Source of the DNA: Ardenticatenaceae bacterium
GTDB taxonomy: Bacteria > Chloroflexota > Anaerolineae > Promineifilales > Promineifilaceae
Reading direction: 5' to 3'
NCBI GenBank assembly: GCA_020634215.1
Contig: JACKCD010000067.1
Span: forward strand, 1-27,209
Length of the DNA stretch: 27,209 nt
The notes under the pieces were generated by a model that was not told where the DNA came from, did not search any database, and saw only the letters and a list, made by a program, of their open reading frames with translations. How positions within the stretch are numbered: position 1 is the stretch's first letter; each line of letters begins with the position of its first letter. Both the position numbers and the translations under genes were made by a program. Shown here piece by piece: positions 23,985 to 27,209 of the stretch.

Positions 23985-24956
23985 CTAATTTTCCTGCGCC
24001 GCTGCCAAACGGTCAATGGCGATCACCACCACAAAGCCCAGCAGCGCCAGCCCAATGGCAATACCCAGCTGGGTCAACCCCGCGCTGCTACCAAAATCGG
24101 GCAAAATGTTTAGCTCTTTTACCACAATTTTGTGGCCGTCGCTGTTGAGAATGATTTGCCCAGCCGCATCGCGCAGCCAGTCTACCTCCTCTTTCCACGG
24201 CCAAATCTTCCGTAGGCTGCCCACCATTAACCCCATCAATGCCGCCACGGTAAAATCGTGGTACTGTTTAAACAGCCAGCCCAATATTTGGGCAAAGGTG
24301 ATCAAACCCAGAACTGCCCCAATGCCAATCAAGGCAATCGTTACCAGATCGCGGTCATTGACGGCACTCAGCACGTATTGATATTTGCCCAGCAGTACCA
24401 GCAAAAAGGCTCCAGAAATACCGGGCAGAATCATGGCGCAGCTTGCTACCGCGCCGCTAATGAGCAAAAACCACCAGGCGTTGGGAGTTTGCGCCGGAAC
24501 AAGACCCACCAAAACGTAGGCTCCTAGGGCACCCAGTGCCAGCGTGGCAACCAGCGGTAGGTTCCAGGCAGAAATCCGTTTACTGACCACAAGAACGGAG
24601 GCCAACACCAGCCCAAAGAAAAAGCTCCACAGGTAAACGGGCTGATTTTGCAGCAGCGATTCCAGCAGTTTTGCCAGGGTGAGAATGGCGATAAAAATAC
24701 CGGTCGCCAAAGCTACCAGAAACTTCCAGTTTAAAATCTGGAATATCTCTTTGATGCGAAAACGGAAGACGGCCTGGAGAAATTCCGGCCGGCCGACGGT
24801 GCGAATCGAGTCAATAAGTTCTTCGTAGATGCCCAGGATAAAGGCCATGGTGCCGCCGGAAACACCGGGAACGATGTCGGCGGAACCCATGAGAATGCCG
24901 CGTAAAACGATGCCAAAATAATCCTTGAGCGTGCGTTGGGGTGCAGGTGATTGCAT
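23985..24956 (-). CDS. DUF368 membrane protein, polyprenyl-phosphate transporter (PopT) family
   Basis: 323-residue integral membrane protein with about 8-9 hydrophobic segments. The family's paired motifs are both present: SADIVPGVSGGTMAFILGIY near the N-terminus and CAMILPGISGAFLLVLLGKY in the middle, reflecting an internal inverted repeat. DUF368 proteins have been shown in other bacteria to return undecaprenyl phosphate across the membrane for reuse in wall synthesis; that role here is by family. GAGGA six nt before the ATG supports the start. A hydrophilic insert with EEVDWLRDAAGQ and KIVVKELNILPD lies before the final helix. Confidence 0.9.
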   Translation of the reverse strand: MQSPAPQRTLKDYFGIVLRGILMGSADIVPGVSGGTMAFILGIYEELIDSIRTVGRPEFLQAVFRFRIKEIFQILNWKFLVALATGIFIAILTLAKLLESLLQNQPVYLWSFFFGLVLASVLVVSKRISAWNLPLVATLALGALGAYVLVGLVPAQTPNAWWFLLISGAVASCAMILPGISGAFLLVLLGKYQYVLSAVNDRDLVTIALIGIGAVLGLITFAQILGWLFKQYHDFTVAALMGLMVGSLRKIWPWKEEVDWLRDAAGQIILNSDGHKIVVKELNILPDFGSSAGLTQLGIAIGLALLGFVVVIAIDRLAAAQEN

Positions 24957-25122
24957 AGAAATCCTCTATTGTGTTAGTTTAGTATCTGCCCTACTCAAGC
25001 AAGCGTGAGTTACATTTCAAATTACGTAAAGGCGCAAACGCAGCATTATAACACAAGATTTTCACGCGGCGGCAGCATTTTGTTCAGGCCAAAGGCAATT
25101 GCATACTCCCCCTACCAATAGT

Positions 25123-25215
25123 GTCATTCCGAGGTCCTCCAAGGAATCCCGCTCCTATTTGGTAACGGGATTGGTAAAGGAACGGGGTTTCACCTCGCGG
25201 AGTCGTCGAAATGAC
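25123..25215. repeat. Interspersed GTCATTCC palindromic element, copy 3 (93 bp)
   Basis: Starts GTCATTCCGAGGTCCTCCAA and ends GTCGTCGAAATGAC, an end like the start of copy 2. GAATCCCG and CGGGATTG inside can pair. It fills the spacer between popT and menA (264 nt in all). The rest of that spacer shows nothing I can assign. Confidence 0.75.
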
Positions 25216-25220
25216 ATTTG

Positions 25221-26150
25221 TTAGGCAGCCAATAAGTGGCCGAGGCTGAACAGGATGACAAAGGCAAGGGTGGTGAGCGACATCTGTTTGAGCCAGGGGT
25301 TGAGCTTCATGGGGGCGGAGGGCTGGCTGTGGGCAACGGCCGTTCCGTTCCTGATCAACAGTGGTGTAACCAGCACAAACAAAAATTGCCACACGCTGGC
25401 AAAGTTGAGCAGCACATAGGCCAACGCCGTGAGCATGGCCAAGGCCAGCAGCAGCCAATGGTAGCGCACCGCCTGCGCCCGCCCAATCCGCACCGGGATT
25501 GACCGCTTACCTGCTACTCGGTCTGATTCAATGTCGCGGATATTGTTGACGTTTAGCACCGCCACCGCCAGCAAGCCACAGCTTGTGGCGGGCAAAATGA
25601 TAGTGGGGTTAAAAACCAAGGTGTGGAGAAAGTAGGTGCCAATCGTCCCCGCCCAGCCAAAAAAGATCAGCACCATGAGGTCGCCCAGCCCAGCGTAGCC
25701 ATACGGCCGTTTTCCCGCCGTGTAGGTGATGGCCGCCCCAATGGCCGCCGCCCCCAGCAGGATAAAAATCACAAACAGGAACGCGCCGCCGCTGCCAAAG
25801 GCTGCCCACAGCAGTGCCAACCCTGACAAAACAGAGAGCAGGGCAAACAGCCCCATGGCGCGGCGCATGGTGGCGGGAGTGATTTGGCCGCTTTGCACGG
25901 CACGCTGGGGGCCGCCTCGCTTGATGCTGTCGGCTCCGTGAACAGAGTCGCCGTAGTCGTTGGCGAGGTTGGAGAGGATTTGCAGGAGAACGGCCGTTAA
26001 GACCGCCAGCAGCAGAACCGACCAGCGAAAACGGCCGTTGGCCGCCGCCAGGGCCGACCCCAGCACAATACACGCTACCGCCAGCGGCAAAGTGCGCGGG
26101 CGCATGGCGCTAATCCAGACTTGTGTTTTGGTAGGTGTTGTGGTTGTCAT
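25221..26150 (-). CDS. menA: 1,4-dihydroxy-2-naphthoate polyprenyltransferase
   Basis: UbiA-family membrane prenyltransferase, 309 residues, that attaches the isoprenoid tail to DHNA in menaquinone synthesis. Helix 1 is preceded by SAMRPRTLPLA; the first Asp-rich motif is NLANDYGDSVHGAD with KRGGPQRAVQSGQI, and the second is NNIRDIESDRVAGKRSIPVR. About eight or nine transmembrane helices. Both Mg-diphosphate motifs are intact. MenA is separate from menFD here but serves the same pathway. The ATG is 8 nt after a perfect extended -10 box, suggesting a leaderless transcript. Confidence 0.94.
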   Translation of the reverse strand: MTTTTPTKTQVWISAMRPRTLPLAVACIVLGSALAAANGRFRWSVLLLAVLTAVLLQILSNLANDYGDSVHGADSIKRGGPQRAVQSGQITPATMRRAMGLFALLSVLSGLALLWAAFGSGGAFLFVIFILLGAAAIGAAITYTAGKRPYGYAGLGDLMVLIFFGWAGTIGTYFLHTLVFNPTIILPATSCGLLAVAVLNVNNIRDIESDRVAGKRSIPVRIGRAQAVRYHWLLLALAMLTALAYVLLNFASVWQFLFVLVTPLLIRNGTAVAHSQPSAPMKLNPWLKQMSLTTLAFVILFSLGHLLAA

Positions 26151-26158
26151 GGGTCAAG

Positions 26159-26167
26159 ATTATAGCA
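26159..26167 (-). promoter_or_regulatory. Extended -10 promoter TGCTATAAT of menA, probably leaderless
   Basis: On the minus strand TGCTATAAT ends 8 nt before the menA ATG, the same arrangement as at the antiporter gene. No Shine-Dalgarno sequence fits in the 8 nt. The upstream heptamer tract starts at the first base of this box. Confidence 0.62.
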
Positions 26168-26232
26168 GGTAACAGGTGGCAAGTAACAAGTGATTTGCCA
26201 ATGCTACTTGCAACTTGCCACTTGCTACTTGT
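26167..26232. repeat. Heptamer hairpin, word AAGTAAC/GCTACTT
   Basis: AGGTAAC, AGGTGGC, AAGTAAC, AAGT (26167-26191) face GCTACTT, GCAACTT, GCCACTT, GCTACTT (26203-26230). It lies in the divergent spacer between menA and the DCC-family gene. Confidence 0.82.
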
Positions 26233-26257
26233 CCTCAACCCCACTATCCTACCGATT

Positions 26258-26707
26258 ATGATCAACAAACCTCTCCTTATTTATGATGGTGACTGCGGCT
26301 TCTGAGAAAAGTCGGCGCGTCTCGTGGAGACGTGGCTGCCGGGGCGTGTGGATGTGCGCCCCTGGCAAATGATTCCAGAGCAGTTGGCGACACTGGGGCT
26401 GACGGCTGAGGATGGGATGACGCAGGTGTGGTTTTGGGAAAACGGCCGTTTATCTGGCGGTGCCGAAGCGGTTAACCGGCTGCTGCGTCATCTATGGTGG
26501 CTCAGACCGTTTACCTATCTTTACTACCTGCCCGGCATCAAACAGCTACAAAATTGGGGCTACCGCTGGGTTGCTGACAATCGTTATCGCTTGCCCGGCA
26601 GCACCCCGGCCTGCGCCATTCCTCCTAAAACAGCCAACCAGTATGGGATTTTGCCGTTATCGAGCGAGAAGCCGGCCGATGAGGTAGCCGAGGAAAACGG
26701 CCGTTAA
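26258..26707 (+). CDS. DCC-family (DUF393) thiol-disulfide oxidoreductase with in-frame UGA, candidate selenoprotein
   Basis: Read from ATG 26258 the frame is intact for 149 codons except for a TGA at codon 16 (26303-26305). The product runs LLIYDGDCGF-[UGA]-EKSARLVETW, where the family signature is YDGDCxFCxxS; the UGA takes exactly the second Cys, giving a C13-x-x-U16 motif. Everything downstream is conserved: VRPWQ, SGGAEAVNRLL, GYRWVADNRYRLPGSTPAC. UGA is an ordinary stop in nearby genes (menF, the first MscS), so the code is not altered. A hairpin 18 nt after the UGA resembles a bacterial SECIS. An ordinary caller would start at GTG 26324 and lose the active site. Alternatives are a nonsense mutation or a base error (TGC to TGA). 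Redox partner unknown. The 3' end overlaps fluC by 51 nt. Confidence 0.7.
26316..26334 (+). promoter_or_regulatory. SECIS-like hairpin after the in-frame UGA
   Basis: CGCGTCTC (26316-26323) pairs with GAGACGTG (26327-26334), eight base pairs including one G-U, closing a GTG triloop. Eighteen nt separate the UGA from the loop, and the loop begins with G, both fitting the usual bacterial SECIS rules (about 16-37 nt, G in the first two loop positions, from memory). The loop is small and there is no clear bulged U as in E. coli fdhF. Confidence 0.5.
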
Positions 26708-27034
26708 TCCCCCCAGATTGCTGCCAACCATGTAGATGAGGCCGACTTGCAGCCGTCCTTCTTGCAGCAGCCGTAGGCTTTCCAGAGCATAGCTGGAGAA
26801 GGTGGTGAAGCCGCCAAAGATGCCGACAAAAAGAAGAACGCGCTGGTTGGGGCTAATTTGCCACTTTTCAAAAAGCTGCCAGCAAAGGCCAATGAGCAGC
26901 GAGCCAACCAAGTTGACGGCAAGGGTGCCCCAGGGAAAGTTGCTGCCCCAGCGGTTGAGAGCAAGCTGGGCAACGGCAAAGCGGAGAGTGGCTCCAATGG
27001 CTCCTCCGGCGGCGACGGCGAGGTAGGGTTGCAT
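26657..27034 (-). CDS. crcB: Fluoride channel CrcB/FluC
   Basis: 125-residue membrane protein with four helices that exports fluoride as a dual-topology dimer. Family motifs: GGAIGATLRFAVAQL, WGTLAVNLVGSLLIG (with the channel Asn) and FVGIFGGFTTFSSYALE (Na+-site and Phe-box region). It begins 3 nt after the stop of the upstream aminotransferase gene on the same strand. No fluoride riboswitch is visible, and none would fit in so short a gap. Its 3' end overlaps the convergent DCC-family gene. Confidence 0.94.
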   Translation of the reverse strand: MQPYLAVAAGGAIGATLRFAVAQLALNRWGSNFPWGTLAVNLVGSLLIGLCWQLFEKWQISPNQRVLLFVGIFGGFTTFSSYALESLRLLQEGRLQVGLIYMVGSNLGGLTAVFLGYLIGRLLAR

Positions 27035-27037
27035 GGG

Positions 27038-27209
27038 TTAGAGTGGTTGGCGGAAAACGGCCGTTAATCGCTCAATCCCATCCACAATCCGCGCCTCGTC
27101 ATAAAAGGCAAAACAGAGCCGCACATAGTCGCGCAGCCCGTCTTGGCTGGAAAAAGCGTAACCGGGCTGGAAGCCGACCTTGTGCGCCTTTGCTAACTCA
27201 CGCAGTTCC
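27038..27209 (-). CDS. PLP-dependent aminotransferase, C-terminal fragment (continues beyond window)
   Basis: The last 57 codons of a gene entering from the right edge: ELAKAHKVGFQPGYAFSSQD, then LRDYVRLCFAFYDEARIVDG, IERLTAVFRQPL and a TAA stop. PG-x-x-F and LRLSF-like patterns followed by a GI-x-RL helix are the C-terminus of class I/II aminotransferases (2-aminoadipate or MocR-like branch). Without the Lys region the substrate cannot be assigned. It is the upstream gene of crcB. Confidence 0.8.
   Translation of the reverse strand, partial: ELRELAKAHKVGFQPGYAFSSQDGLRDYVRLCFAFYDEARIVDGIERLTAVFRQPL

Larger units (their letters stand above)
1612..27065. repeat. Dispersed palindrome AACGGCCGTT, 35 exact copies
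   Basis: First bases: 1612, 1934, 2107, 3629, 4251, 5355, 6199, 9306, 9873, 10949, 13367, 13878, 14551, 14743, 14906, 16490, 16543, 17578, 17968, 18334, 18550, 18722, 19199, 19595, 21008, 21340, 21845, 22777, 23615, 25335, 25989, 26030, 26441, 26696, 27056. Most lie in genes on both strands, read mainly as NGR or TAV; a few are in spacers (4251, 14906). Near matches with one outer base changed occur at 6857, 7784, 11674 and 25699. Flanks often extend the palindrome (GAAACGGCCGTTTC, ATTAACGGCCGTTAAT). By equal-base chance 0.03 copies would be expected. Confidence 0.93.

Noticed and set aside
26324..26707. GTG-started 127-residue protein as the DCC-family gene
   Set aside because: It lacks the YDGDC active site that lies in the same frame just upstream; the GTG is the loop of the SECIS-like hairpin and is an internal Val codon.

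Overview
The window looks like a chromosomal segment of a member of the Chloroflexota, probably Anaerolineae-like. The evidence is indirect. A secreted M4 metalloprotease carries a YLPIINK motif followed by a Pro/Thr linker, a pattern I associate with exported proteins of that group. A large GAF-cyclase, a GAF histidine kinase and a classical menaquinone (MenF/MenD/MenA) route also fit. I see no rRNA, tRNA, phage, CRISPR or insertion sequence, and coding density is high.

Layout, left to right. 1-1547: 3' part of a GAF-PAS-adenylate/guanylate cyclase. 1577-4147: secreted thermolysin-type protease, followed by a strong terminator. 4320-8267: an ion and osmotic-stress block (CPA1 Na+/H+ antiporter, universal stress protein, two MscS channels). 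8280-10232: an interspersed palindromic repeat, then a fused AcnX-type dehydratase. 10215-14784 (minus strand): an orphan ABC ATPase, L-asparaginase and a membrane GAF histidine kinase. 15076-19261 (plus strand): a TetR regulator and menF-menD, with a four-helix-bundle (23S rRNA IVP-type) gene wedged between the two men genes. 19268-22956 (minus strand): rsmI, a TumE-type toxin-antitoxin pair, aroA and a SEC-C protein. 23138-26150 (minus strand): HAD phosphatase, DUF368/PopT transporter and menA. 26258-26707 (plus strand): a DCC-family thiol oxidoreductase with an in-frame UGA. 26657-27209 (minus strand): fluoride channel crcB/fluC and the 3' end of an aminotransferase.

Four things stand out. 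(1) The DCC-family gene at 26258-26707 has TGA exactly where the second Cys of the CxxC motif belongs. It reads on intact, and a compact hairpin 18 nt downstream fits a bacterial SECIS, so it is a candidate new selenoprotein with a CxxU motif. (2) The four-helix-bundle gene at 17106-17474 is bounded by inverted tracts of one heptamer (GGGAATT left, AATTCCC right). This looks like an IVS-type cassette inserted between protein genes instead of in 23S rRNA. (3) Heptamer tracts occur at eight loci, mostly as gene-boundary hairpins, each locus with its own word, and several have become coding. (4) The 10-bp palindrome AACGGCCGTT occurs exactly 35 times by hand count, in genes and spacers. That is over a thousand-fold above equal-base chance and resembles the HIP1 phenomenon of cyanobacteria.

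Functionally, MenF, MenD and MenA belong to one pathway (chorismate to menaquinone), and AroA feeds chorismate into it. The antiporter, Usp and MscS genes form a plausible ion/osmotic homeostasis group. Two genes (antiporter and menA) share an identical TGnTATAAT-N8-ATG arrangement, suggesting leaderless transcription.
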